Below, piece after piece: positions 14,723-26,084 of a stretch of DNA of 64,000 nucleotides. The stretch's first letter is position 1, and every line of letters starts with the position of its first letter. Location: the NCBI GenBank assembly GCA_036785665.1, contig JAXIVJ010000481.1, positions 1-64,000 on the forward strand, written 5' to 3'. The position numbers and the translations under genes are program-made. The notes under the pieces were generated by a model, which saw only the letters and a list, made by a program, of their open reading frames with translations, was not told where the DNA came from and did no database searches. Source of the DNA: Chirona hameri. Its lineage: Eukaryota > Arthropoda > Thecostraca > Balanomorpha > Balanidae.

Positions 14723-14872
14723 CCCCTGGTACCCTCCTGACGCGTCAGTGACCCCTGGTACCTTCCTGACGCGGCCCAGTGACTCCTGGTGCCCTCCTGA
14801 CTCGGCCCAGTGACCCCCTGGTACCCTCCTGACGCGGCCCAGTGACCCCCTGGTGCCCTCCTGAGGCTGCCT
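14723..14872 (+). repeat. Short tandem repeat derived from the STN1 stop region
   Basis: About five copies of a ~32-bp unit of the form GACGCGGCCCAGTGACCCCTGG + TACCCTCCT. The first copy overlaps the last codons and TGA of STN1, so the array looks like repeated duplication of the gene's own coding end. It fills nearly all of the gap to PSMG4. Confidence 0.75.
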
Positions 14873-14889
14873 CCCGTCTCTCGTCTGCC

Positions 14890-15246
14890 ATGGTGGAGCC
14901 TGCAGAGCCGCGTCTCGGTACTCATTCGTTCAGCTGCCGGCATCAGACATCGATCGTCCACTGCCAGGTGTTGCGGCTGGCCGACAGCTTCCTGCTGTGG
15001 CTGGCCGACGCCCCCAGCTTCCAGCAGCTGGCCGTAGGCATGCCCCGCGGCCCGGCGGCCGTCTCTTCACTGCTGCTGAACAGCGGCGGACGCGGCCAGA
15101 GCGACCAGCTGGCCGCGCGGCTGGCCCGCCGCACCGGAAAACAGGTGTTTGTCAGCTGTAACGTCAACCTGGATGACGCGGCGCTCCGGCAGGCGCTGGA
15201 GGCTCGGGTGGTGGAGGAGCTGAAGGAGAACCCTGACAAGTTCTGA
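14890..15246 (+). CDS. PSMG4: PSMG4, proteasome assembly chaperone 4 (PAC4)
   Basis: A single-exon 118-residue protein, close to the 123 residues of the human protein. PSMG4 is known to pair with PSMG3 and to help assemble the alpha ring of the 20S proteasome in the cytosol. Recognition is by collinear motifs: VLRLADSFLLWLAD (about 38-51), QLAVGMPR, then QLAARLARRTGKQVFVSCN (about 78-96) and the C-terminal EELKENPDKF. The ATG at 14890 sits in GCCATGG, an ideal start context, and is the first ATG in an upstream-open frame. Codons are GC-rich like STN1. It starts 167 bp after the STN1 stop and ends 356 bp before the TMCO6-like start, all on one strand. No intron is needed, unlike the vertebrate gene. 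I see no AATAAA soon after the stop. Confidence 0.88.
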   Translation: MVEPAEPRLGTHSFSCRHQTSIVHCQVLRLADSFLLWLADAPSFQQLAVGMPRGPAAVSSLLLNSGGRGQSDQLAARLARRTGKQVFVSCNVNLDDAALRQALEARVVEELKENPDKF

Positions 15247-15602
15247 ACTGTGAAAAACGACGGATGCAGAACGGTGGTCGCTGCTGGTGGAGGACATCGC
15301 CAGGCAACCCCTAGAAACAAAGTAACAGAAGTGTGTGCTAAGAAACTAAAGGCTGCAAAGTGAAAGAGGATCATATCAACGACAGAGGCCAGCCGCGCGG
15401 CCATCTGATCGCTCTGGCCGAGAGTGAGAGACGTGTGAGCTGTGAAACCGAACCCAGTGAGGACACGGGTAACTTCAGTGGTTAACTGGTCATGCTCTGC
15501 CCTGTCGCAGCGTGAATTGATTATGGTGTGTGTCAAGTGATTGACTGTGGTGCTGACTGCAGCAGCTGTGTCGCTGCACATTGCACACAGTCGAGAAGAG
15601 CC

Positions 15603-18600
15603 ATGTTGGCGTGTAATGGTGTTCAAGCCGCCGGGGACGGCCTGGCTCCCCCGGCCGAGGACAGTGCGCGCCACCAGCGCCGCCTCGAGGTGGAGTATAG
15701 GCGGCGCCACCATCGCGCGCTGGCACGGGACCTGGACCGACCCGGTATCGGAGAAGTAGCACGGCAGTGCCAGGTCAGTATGGCGCTGCATCGCTGTATG
15801 TGTTTAGTTATATTCCATACCATTTCCATTGTACTCTGGTGGTTACTTTTAATTCGATCGTTTTGTCAGTGCGTATGCTGCAAACCTCATGTTGGGCAAA
15901 GTTTATAGCTATCGCTAGTGAGATGTTTGTATTTTTCACCAGCTTTAAAGGGAAATAATGACCTTTTGATTTTGTTAGCAACAATTTCTTAGGCTACCGT
16001 TATGGTTTTAAAATTATTTTATTTAAATTTAAGAAATAAATAAAATGATTCCCAAATTCAAAGTTGTAAGTTTGGAAAAAATAAACAAGTACCTTGTGTA
16101 CTTCATGAAGGTCATTGACAAATTCGTCCTTCCCTACCATTGTTTACATCGAGTGCGGCATTTTTGGAGGCTCTGTGACGTTTCCGATCAAACTGAGCGC
16201 TGCTCGGGCCTCGGACACACGCTAGTAGCGCTAGTAGCGCTTTCGTTCTCCATGGCAACCAGGCGTCAGCCAATCAAAAGCCAGAAAGGGAATACGTTCT
16301 GGCTTTTCATTGGCTCACGCCTGGTTGTCATGGAGAACGAAAGCGCTACTAGCTTGCGTTCCGAGCAGCGCTCTGATCCGTGAAGCAATCCGTGAAGCAT
16401 CCGTGATGCATGACTGACTATCAGTATAAGTCATGAATAACAACAACATGCAAACTATACCAACTCGAATAAAATAAGGGCGGAATTAATTGAACCCCAG
16501 GCAAGCTAGTATCCGCAAAGCACTCGGCACTGCGCCACAATAGCAAAAGGTGAGGGAAATGCATATTGGATACAATATTATTACGTCACAAGTTTCTGAA
16601 GTGTCAACTACTATGAAATACAGTGATAAAATACCTTTAATAATGATTAACAAGAAAATTCAAACTTAAAAACAATAATTTTAATAAGTCTTTAAAGGGA
16701 AATAATGACCTTTTTCCACAAAAATGGAGTTAGCACTTGAAATCGCCAGACGAGACCAAAATATATTGTAAATTCATCACATTTTGCATGAAAACTTTTC
16801 TACCGAAAGATATTTCAAGTTAAAGTTGATAAGCGTTCCACACTTTTAACGACCGGTACTTGCAAGTACTTTTGGTCCTCATCAAACTGCGGGCTTTTCC
16901 CGTATTGTTTTTTTACGCAATGGAGTGGAAAATATATTGCGCGTTCTGCTTGTTGTGATTATATGCCCGGCGATCTTCTAAAACTAACAGCGATTGGAAA
17001 AAGTGGCAATAAAATCGGAAGCTCATCGATGCACATCAACGGCGGCATAGTTAGTGGTTGCGACCCTCAATTTTTGCAAATAAATTCATTTGTTTTCAAC
17101 ATTAGGAGTATTGTATAATTTGTCTGTGGCTGTATATAACACTATGCTTTATATTATCATGAAAAATAATAATTTTTCCCAAAAAACTAACAAACAATAA
17201 CACAAAACTGGCCATTAAATCGGAAGCTCATCGATGCACATCGACGGCGACCTATTTAGCGTCGGCGATTTGTTTGCAAAGCATTGTCATGCTTCTCGGC
17301 GCACTTAACCATTGTGGCGAGTTGTTGCTAGTAGCGCTTTCGTTCTCCATGGCAACCAGGCGTGAGCCAATGAAAAGCCAGAACGTATTCCCTTTCTGGC
17401 TTTTGATTGGCTGACGCCTGGTTGCCATGGAGAACGAAAGCGCTACTAGCGTGTGTCCGAGCAGCGCTCAGTTTGATCGGAAATGTCACAGAGCCTCCAA
17501 AAATGCCGCAATCGATGTGAACAATGGTAGGGAAGGGCGAATTTGTCAATGACCTTCATGAAGTACACAAGGTACTTGTTTTGTATTTTTCCCAAACTTA
17601 CAACTTCGAATTTGGGAATAATTTTATTTAATTCTTAAATTTAAATAAAATAATTTTAAAACCATAGCGGTAGCCTAAGAAATTGTTGCTAACAAAATCA
17701 AAAGGTCATTGTTTCCCTTTAATTAGCTTTCAACTCAAAATCAGATATATTTTGCAATGCTACACAAGAATGGCACCAGTGACGTCATTAACAAAGCCTG
17801 CTACGGGACTTGGGTATACTAATCAGGAACAACTCGCCACAATGGTTCAGTGACGTCATTAACAAAGCCTGCTACGGGACTTGGGTATACTAATCAGGAA
17901 CAACTCGCCACAATGGTTAAGTGCGCCGAGAAGCATGACAATGACTTTGTAAACAAATCGCCGACGCCAAATAGGTCGCCGTCGTGCATCGATGAGCTTC
18001 CGATTTAATTGCCAGTTTTGTGTTATTGTTTGTTAGTTTTTTTGGGGAAAAATTATTATTTTTCATGATAATATACAGCATAGTGTTATATACAGCCACA
18101 GACAAATTATACAATACTCCTAATGTTGAAAACAAATGAATCAATTTTCAAAAATTGAGGGTCGCAACCACTAACTATGATGTACATCGTACATCATAGT
18201 TAGTACATCGTTGATGTACATCGATGAGCTTCCGATTTTATTGCCACTTTTCTAATCGCTGTTAGTTTTAGAAGATCGCCGGGCATATAATCACAACAAG
18301 CAGAACGCACAATATATTTTCCACTCCATTGCGTAAAAAAATACGGGAAAAGCCCGCAGTTTGATGAGGATCAAAAGTACTTGCAAGTACCGGTCGTTAA
18401 AAGTGTGGAACGCTTATCAACTTTAACTTGAAATATCTTTCGGTAGGAAAGTTTTCATGCAAAATGTGATGAATTTACAATATATTTTGGTCTCGTCTGG
18501 CGATTTCAAGTGCTAACTCCATTTTTGTGGAAAAGGGTCATTATTTCCCTTTAAGCGAGGATTGTCCAAATAAGGGCCACTGATGCCTTGTGTTTGTTGG

Positions 18601-21461
18601 CCGGTCAGGAGCCGTCTGCTGCGGGAGTGGTGCGGCTGTGTGACGAGGACGGGCCGCTGATGACGGTGTCGGAGCTGCGGAGGGTGGGACGCGGCCTGGC
18701 CAGCAGCGCCGCCGCCCGCGCGGCCTTCACACAGACCGGCGACTGGCGGCGGCGGCTGGGGCGCATCGTGCACAGACTCACCGGTAGGTGGCACGGCAAT
18801 CGGAGTCTTTTGATCTGTTTGGAGTGGTCTGCGTTACAGCCTGTGCTACCGGCCTGGCTTGCAGCCTGTTCAGCCGATCGTGCATTGTGATGACAGAGTT
18901 GTATTACAGTGTATGTTAGTCAGTGTGTATGTGTCTGTAGGTGATGACCCGGCCTTTCAGCTGGAGGCGGCCGTCTGTATTACAGTGTATGTTAGTCAGT
19001 GTGTGTGTCTGTACCCGGCTTGTCAGCTGGAGGCGGCCGTCTGTATTACAGTGTATATTAGTCAGTGTGTATGTGTCTGTAGGTGATGACCCGGCCTGTC
19101 AGCTGGAGGCGGCCGTCTGTATTACAGTGTATGTTAGTCAGTGTGTATGTGTCTGTAGGTGATGACCCGGCCTGTCAGCTGGAGGCGGCCGTCTGTGTTA
19201 CAAACCTGGCCGCTAGCCCCGTCTCTGCGGAACTGACCAGTATGGTGGGAGGGTACCTGGTCATCCTGTCTGCCAGCGCCAGTCATCAGCTCGAGGTCAG
19301 TCAGACACCCGGCACATGGCCAGGCCTGGCCGGCAGGAGGCACATATATTGCTATTTTGTTCTACATTATTTTTAGGTGAATTATATCGTGCTTACTTTT
19401 GCATTTTCTTCTTTTAAAAAGTGTGTTGTTAGTTGTGTTATTGGTCACGAAATATGGTACGTTTACATCAATGTGTGCATAATCCGATTAAAGTTTCAAG
19501 TGAACCCGTATGTTTCATGTAGGTGCTTAGACTAGCTTAGTTCATCTAACGGATTAACTTAATTACCATAACTTAATTGTGGCTCTGTTTATGTTCTTGG
19601 AAAACCACTTTGTTCTGTGTTCAAGGCCAAAGCTTGGCACAGTTATTCGGGAAGTGGTCGGAACAGAGGACTTAGTCACATTTTATTACCGTTAAATAAA
19701 TCTCCTTTATTCATCACAGCACCGGTCCAGGGCCTGATTGTTTTAGAATGCACACCGTTCGGTCAGCTTATGAAGCCTGTGAGCGCCATAGCTAATGTAT
19801 GGTCCGATGAAGCGCTGTAGCAGATTGTTGTAACTGTTCTCTGTGGATGTGTTCGGCTAAAGGAGCAGTGTATCTGGGCGCTGGGGAACCTGGCTGCGTC
19901 CGGCGCCCCGATCTGCGCCCTGCTGGCGGGCCAGGGCATGCTCACTGCTGCCCTCTCGTGTCTGAAATCAGTACACGAAGCCGCGCGGGAGTCCGCCGCT
20001 GAAGCTGTCGCCGCCTTTCTGACGCACGCAAACGCCGAAGACACTGTGTAGGTGGCTTATTGGTTATTTACCTACCCATTAAAGGAAACTGTTCACCTTT
20101 AGAAAAGCTAAAAAGAAGCTCAGAAATGATTGAGAGAAACTAGAAATGAATTACTAGTACTAGTAAGCCTAGTTACTAGTAAGCTATAACAATATATATG
20201 AACGCGGAAAAAGCAAATTATGATGTCAGTTATTTGGTTCCAATTAAGATTTTTCTCTGAATTGAGTGAATTAATGCGAAATCAGATTGCTAAGAAGCAC
20301 GCAATGTCATCGTGACAACATCTGCACGTGCGTGACGTATAATTCCACTAAGAATATTGCTGAGAAAAGTGTTTATAGACGATTATCACGATATATATCT
20401 CAAAGTTAATTCGTGCAATGAAGAGAATAAGGTACTGAAACAGCATGTTCTTGTCCAGCGCTATATATTGCAATGTTTATAATACTTATTCCCAAGCCAT
20501 ACCTCATAATCATACGCCAAATCAGCCAATCAGCGATGGGAGATAGGACGGATACTCGTTCCGTCTTCTAGGACTCCGGTAAGCCAATTTTAATTAATTA
20601 AGGGGTTTCTATGAAGATGTTGAAGTTTCTCAAGTCAATTTTCTAGCATGGAGAACAGCTTGGCTATCTCAACTCAAAACCCATTGACAAGGTGAACTGT
20701 TCCCTTTAATAGGTAGGCAGGATTTCCCTTCGTCGGTATTTACTGATACATGTTGCTTTGATGATGCAAATGAATCTCAAAATTCGTTATCTGCTGTTAA
20801 GCGCATATTGCAAGAGCAAATTAAATTTAATGCGTTCCTCTTTGTGGAATAGACCTGTGATCTAAGCTGCAAAGGAGAAAAAGTTGAACCGTATTAAGCT
20901 TGCATTAATCTACATATTTGTTTCGATGGTGACTGTGATCTTGGTATGACTGTCTCCAGTCGCCGTCAGTGACGCGTGCCTGTCGTTTTCAGCCAGCTGT
21001 CTGCGGAACTGCTGCCTCTGCTGACGCCGCAGCTGAGTCTGGACGCGCCCAGCGCCTGTTTCTGTCTGGCGGCGGCGGCGGCCAGTCCCGCCTCTGACTC
21101 CCTGCTGTCCGCGGCCCCCGCCGGCCTGCTGCCGGTCGTCACCGACCTCCTGCTGCAGGCCGCCGTCACTCCGGAGTCGCCGCTGACGCACCTCCGCGTC
21201 CTCACCCACCTGCTGCGCGCGCTGACGCACCTGGCGCTGACGCCGGCCGCCGCCGCGGCGCTGCTGCGCCAGCCGTGCGCCGTGCGGCTGCTGACGGCGC
21301 TGCTGCGCCACCGCCGGCGCCACGTCCGCCGTGAGACCCTGCTGCTGATGGCCAACCTGCTGGCCGGGGAGAGGGGGGAGGAGGTGCGACTCGCCGCAGA
21401 GGAGGCCGGACTGCCGGGCAGACTGGCGCCCCTGCTGGAGGAGGCGTACAGAGCGCTGTGA
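15603..21461 (+). CDS. TMCO6: TMCO6-like armadillo-repeat protein, 5 exons
   Basis: Exons 15603-15773, 18609-18783, 19159-19295, 19863-20047 and 20993-21461 join with matching phases (0, 1, 0, 2) and GT-AG sites to 378 residues. The N-terminus has a basic helix (HQRRLEVEYRRRHHR, about 24-38) like an importin-beta-binding segment. Armadillo-type helices follow, with the signature EEQCIWALGNLAASG in exon 4. Order and motifs match vertebrate TMCO6, an importin-alpha-like ARM protein of unclear function; at 378 residues it is shorter than the ~490 of human. The last exon is Leu/Ala-rich ARM sequence ending in LLEEAYRAL. A plain importin-alpha paralogue is the main alternative. Intron 1 holds a self-nested TTAA transposon, intron 2 an acceptor-bearing tandem repeat, intron 4 a MITE. 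The stop is followed by an 85-bp minisatellite that resembles the coding end. Confidence 0.65.
16230..16353. repeat. 57-bp-armed hairpin inside the outer TTAA element
   Basis: The arms 16230-16286 and 16297-16353 are inverted with 3 mismatches and a 10-nt loop. The same hairpin recurs in the inner element at about 17328-17450. Confidence 0.85.
16696..17718 (+). mobile_element. Inner TTAA element, 1023 bp, inserted in its own family
   Basis: Bounded by TTAA (16692-16695 and 17719-17722) with inverted ends AGGGAAATAATGACC and GGTCATTGTTTCCCT. It lies opposite to the surrounding copy. About 17330-17450 is an internal inverted repeat containing CCAATGAAAAGCCAGAA and its near-complement. Non-autonomous. 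It lies in TMCO6 intron 1. Confidence 0.85.
18905..19158 (+). repeat. 76-bp tandem repeat carrying copies of a splice acceptor
   Basis: Three extra copies of the intron-exon junction precede exon 3 of the TMCO6-like gene. Each has the TGTGTCTGTAG acceptor and the first ~45 bp of exon (encoding DDPACQLEAAVC). The second copy lacks about 10 bp at the junction. Intact decoy acceptors precede 18941 and 19083; using either runs into an in-frame stop (19084-19086 or 19160-19162), so only the acceptor before 19159 gives a full protein. Confidence 0.8.
20083..20705. mobile_element. TTAA-flanked MITE, 623 bp, in TMCO6 intron 4
   Basis: TTAA at 20079-20082 and 20706-20709. Terminal repeats AGGAAACTGTTCACCTT and the complement of AGGGAACAGTTCACCTT. 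The interior contains CAGCCAATCAGCG at about 20523. No protein. Confidence 0.8.
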
Positions 21462-21639
21462 CGGGATGGTGGAGACGGAGCGAGACAGAGGACGGGCGGA
21501 GGAGGCTGGACTGCCGGTCAAGCTAGAAGAGGCAGACAGTGCGCTGATGTGGGTAGGGATGGGGCAGAGAATCGAAGGAGGAAACTGAATGATGGACTAT
21601 GAATCTGGGTCCTTCCAGTGATGACAAGGAGTGATAGTG

Positions 21640-24600
21640 ATGTGATGAAGTGTGATGTGATGAGTGAGTGATGAGGGATGAAGAGGGCGGCTGGACTGCA
21701 TGTCAGTCGGCGGCAGACGTGTTGAGATGATGAAGTGTGATGTGATGAGTGAGTGATGAGGGATGAAGAGGGCGGCTGGACTGCATGTCAGTCGGCGGCA
21801 GACGTGTTGAGATGATGAAGTGTGATGTGATGAGTGAGTGATGAGGGATGAAGAGGGCGGCTGGACTGCATGTCAGTCGGCGGCAGACGTGTTGAGATGA
21901 TGAAGTGTGATGTGATGAGTGAGTGATGAGGGATGAAGAGGGCGGCTGGACTGCATGTCAGTCGGCGGCAGACGTGTTGAGATGATGAAGTGTGATGTGA
22001 TGAGGGAGTGATGAGGGATGAAGAGGGCGGCTGGACTGCATGTCAGTCGGCGGCAGACGTGTTGAGATGATGAAGTGTGATGTGATGAGTGAGTGATGAG
22101 GGATGAAGAGGGCGGCTGGACTGCATGTCAGTCGGCGGCAGACGTGTTGAGATGATGAAGTGTGATGTGATGAGTGAGTGATGAGGGATGAAGAGGGCGG
22201 CTGGACTGCATGTCAGTCGGCGGCAGACGTGTTGAGATGATGAAGTGTGATGTGATGAGTGAGTGATGAGGGATGAAGAGGGCGGCTGGACTGCATGTCA
22301 GTCGGCGGCAGACGTGTTGAGATGATGAAGTGTGATGTGATGAGTGAGTGATGAGTGATGAAGAGGGCGGCTGGACTGCATGCCAGTCGGCGGCAGACGT
22401 GTTGAGATGATGAAGTGTGATGTGATGAGTGAGTGATGAGGGATGAAGAGGGCGGCTGGACTGCATGTCAGTCGGCGGCAGACGTGTTGAGATGATGAAG
22501 TGTGATGTGATGAGTGAGTGATGAGGGATGAAGAGGGCGGCTGGACTGCATGCCAGTCGGCGGCAGACGTGTTGAGATGATGAAGTGTGATGTGATGAGT
22601 GAGTGATGAGGGATGAAGAGGGCGGCTTGGACTGCATGTCAGTCGGCGGCAGACGTGTTGAGATGATGAAGTGTGATGTGATGAGTGAGTGATGAGGGAT
22701 GAAGAGGGCGGCTGGACTGCATGTCAGTCGGCGGCAGACGTGTTGAGATGATGAAGTGTGATGTGATGAGTGAGTGATGAGGGATGAAGAGGGCGGCTGG
22801 ACTGCATGTCAGTCGGCGGCAGACGTGTTGAGATGATGAAGTGTGATGTGATGAGGGAGTGATGAGGGATGAAGAGGGCGGCTGGACTGCATGTCAGTCG
22901 GCGGCAGACGTGTTGAGATGATGAAGTGTGATGTGATGAGTGAGTGATGAGTGATTAAGAGGGCGGCTGGACTGCATGTCAGTCGGCGGCAGACGTGTTG
23001 AGATGATGAAGTGTGATGTGATGAGTGAGTGATGAGGGATGAAGAGGGCGGCTGGACTGCATGTCAGTCGGCGGCAGACGTGTTGAGATGATGAAGTGTG
23101 ATGTGATGAGTGAGTGATGAGGGATGAAGAGGGCGGCTGGACTGCATGTCAGTCGGCGGCAGACGTGTTGAGATGATGAAGTGTGATGTGATGAGTGAGT
23201 GATGAGGGATGAAGAGGGCGGCTGGACTGCATGTCAGTCGGCGGCAGACGGGTTGAGATGATGAAGTGTGATGTGATGAGTGAGTGATGAGGGATGAAGA
23301 GGGCGGCTGGACTGCATGTCAGTCGGCGGCAGACGTGTTGAGATGATGAAGTGTGATGTGATGAGTGAGTGATGAGGGATGAAGAGGGCGGCTGGACTGC
23401 ATGTCAGTCGGCGGCAGACGTGTTGAGATGATGAAGTGTGATGTGATGAGTGAGTGATGAGGGATGAAGAGGGCGGCTGGACTGCATGTCAGTCGGCGGC
23501 AGACGTGTTGAGATGATGAAGTGTGATGTGATGAGTGAGTGATGAGGGATGAAGAGGGCGGCTGGACTGCATGTCAGTCGGCGGCAGACGTGTTGAGATG
23601 ATGAAGTGTGATGTGATGAGTGAGTGATGAGGGATGAAGAGGGCGGCTGGACTGCATGTCAGTCGGCGGCAGACGTGTTGAGATGATGAAGTGTGATGTG
23701 ATGAGTGAGTGATGAGGGATGAAGAGGGCGGCTGGACTGCATGTCAGTCGGCGGCAGACGTGTTGAGATGATGAAGTGTGATGTGATGAGTGAGTGATGA
23801 GGGATGAAGAGGGCGGCTGGACTGCATGTCAGTCGGCGGCAGACGTGTTGAGATGATGAAGTGTGATGTGATGAGTGAGTGATGAGGGATGAAGAGGGCG
23901 GCTGGACTGCATGTCAGTCGGCGGCAGACGTGTTGAGATGATGAAGTGTGATGTGATGAGTGAGTGATGAGGGATGAAGAGGGCGGCTGGACTGCATGTC
24001 AGTCGGCGGCAGACGTGTTGATGTGATGAAGTGTGATGTGATGAGTGAGTGATGAGGGATGAAGAGGGCGGCTGGACTGCATGTCAGTCGGCGGCAGACG
24101 TGTTGAGATGATGAAGTGTGATGTGATGAGTGAGTGATGAGGGATGAAGAGGGCGGCTGGACTGCATGTCAGTCGGCGGCAGACGTGTTGAGATGATGAA
24201 GTGTGATGTGATGAGTGAGTGATGAGGGATGAAGAGGGCGGCTGGACTGCATGCCAGTCGGCGGCAGACGTGTTGAGATGATGAAGTGTGATGTGATGAG
24301 TGAGTGATGAGGGATGAAGAGGGCGGCTGGACTGCATGCCAGTCGGCGGCAGACGTGTTGAGATGATGAAGTGTGATGTGATGAGTGAGTGATGAGGGAT
24401 GAAGAGGGCGGCTGGACTGCATGCCAGTCGGCGGCAGACGTGTTGAGATGATGAAGTGTGATGTGATGAGTGAGTGATGAGGGATGAAGAGGGCGGCTGG
24501 ACTGCATGCCAGTCGGCGGCAGACGTGTTGAGATGATGAAGTGTGATGTGATGAGTGAGTGATGAGGGATGAAGAGGGCGGCTGGACTGCATGCCAGTCG

Positions 24601-25212
24601 GCGGCAGACGTGTTGAGATGATGAAGTGTGATGTGATGAGTGAGTGATGAGGGATGAAGAGGGCGGCTGGACTGCATGTCAGTCGGCGGCAGACGTGTTG
24701 AGATGATGAAGTGTGATGTGATGAGTGAGTGATGAGGGATGAAGAGGGCGGCTGGACTGCATGTCAGTCGGCGGCAGACGTGTTGATGTGATGAAGTGTG
24801 ATGTGATGAGTGAGTGATGAGGGATGAAGAGGGCGGCTGGACTGCATGCCAGTCGGCGGCAGACGTGTTGAGATGATGAAGTGTGATGTGATGAGTGAGT
24901 GATGAGGGATGAAGAGGGCGGCTGGACTGCATGTCAGTCGGCGGCAGACGTGTTGAGATGATGAAGTGTGATGTGATGAGTGAGTGATGAGGGATGAAGA
25001 GGGCGGCTGGACTGCATGTCAGTCGGCGGCAGACGTGTTGAGATGATGAAGTGTGATGTGATGAGTGAGTGATGAGGGATGAAGAGGGCGGCTGGACTGC
25101 ATGTCAGTCGGCGGCAGACGTGTTGAGATGATGAAGTGTGATGTGATGAGTGAGTGATGAGGGATGAAGAGGGCGGCTGGACTGCATGTCAGTCGGCGGC
25201 AGACGTGTTGAG
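21640..25212 (+). repeat. 85-bp minisatellite, about 42 copies
   Basis: Head-to-tail units of 85 bp, very uniform. Variants are scattered single bases (for example GCATGTCAG or GCATGCCAG) and two copies have GATGTG in place of GAGATG. Each unit contains GGGCGGCTGGACTGCATGTC, which resembles the coding end of the TMCO6-like gene. A 21490-21547 segment is intermediate. Minus-strand open frames of 100-280 codons are artefacts of 85 bp x 3 = 255 bp. Confidence 0.97.
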
Positions 25213-25250
25213 ATGTGCGTGAAGCCGAGTGCCGGGAGTGTTGATTGGAT

Positions 25251-25395
25251 CCTGAGAGCTGTGTCTGAGCCCGTCCGGAGCTCCTGATGGGTCCTGAGAG
25301 CTGTGTCTGAGCCCGTCCGGAGCAGCTCCTGACCGTCCGGAGCAGCTCCTGACCGTCCGGAGCAGCTCCTGACCGTCCGGAGCAGCTCCTGATGG
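25251..25395. repeat. 20-bp tandem repeat
   Basis: Four or five units of CTGACCGTCCGGAGCAGCTC, preceded by two longer relatives containing CTGAGAGCTGTGTCTGAGCC. Confidence 0.85.
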
Positions 25396-26084
25396 ATCCT
25401 GTAGCTGTGTCTGAGCCCGTCTGTGAGGAGCAGCTCCCTGAGTATTGCCCCGACAGTGGCGAGATACGGAGATGTGTACTGAGTGCATTTCAGAACGTGT
25501 GTAGTGAGCACTGGAGAAAAGCAGCTGAATACAATAGGTTTTCGAGGCATTTTGTTTCGATGGTAAACAGCGACTTTGGCGCCACTCAATCATTTGCAAC
25601 GATCTATGTGCGATGGTTTTTCCCCTATTCACCCGGGCGATTATAGGATCGATTCCGGGGTGGGAGATGACTTCCGGCAATTGGACGTCCTAAATGTTTT
25701 GATTCTTCGCGTAGCCTCAGCTGGGTACTGCTCGATCGGACGATGTCACTGTAAGAGTGGGCCTGGGCCGTCACTGCCCGCCGTCGGGCCCGTGTCGCTC
25801 CGGCGTGACCCGGCCCTGGCGGCTGGCGGCGGCGCGATACTCGCCCTGAGAGCACGTGTGTGACGGGATGATATGCAGAGCGTGGTGTGTGGTTCTCCGT
25901 ATGATGATTTATGGCCGGCCAGACGGAATACAGGACCGGCGGACCGCGCACGGACCGACGTACGGACCGGTGTCGGTGTTGCACAACGTGCCCCTGCGGC
26001 CGGCGGCGGGCGTGATCTGCAATATGCATTCAGGGCTGACTGACGCAGGTGTGCAGGGCACATGGCAGTCGGCCGACAGGTGGC
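25396..26084. other. GC-variable spacer without recognised gene
   Basis: A short open frame (25392-25646) and GC-rich segments near 25760-26050 show no recognisable protein. It lies between two minisatellites. Confidence 0.45.

Larger units (their letters stand above)
15949..18550 (-). mobile_element. Outer TTAA element, interrupted by a copy of itself
   Basis: TTAA at 15945-15948 and 18551-18554 flanks AGGGAAATAATGACC and its complement. The left part (15949 to about 16400) is the inverted copy of about 17270-17718. The right part (about 17893-18550) is the inverted copy of 16696 to about 17325. So one element lies on the minus strand and is split by a second, plus-strand element at 16696-17718. 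Without the insert it is about 1.57 kb. The unique middle includes a tandem duplication (about 17779-17822 and 17851-17893). No transposase frame. Confidence 0.8.

Noticed and set aside
18859..19086. Alternative longer exon 3 for the TMCO6-like gene
   Set aside because: Upstream acceptor copies lead to in-frame stops; only 19159 keeps the ARM frame.
22128..24932. Minus-strand 85-residue-period proteins
   Set aside because: 85 bp x 3 = 255 bp keeps frames open; no start context, and the array resembles non-coding duplication.
25392..25646. 84-residue plus-strand frame as a gene
   Set aside because: Starts inside a tandem repeat and shows no recognisable family or splice context.
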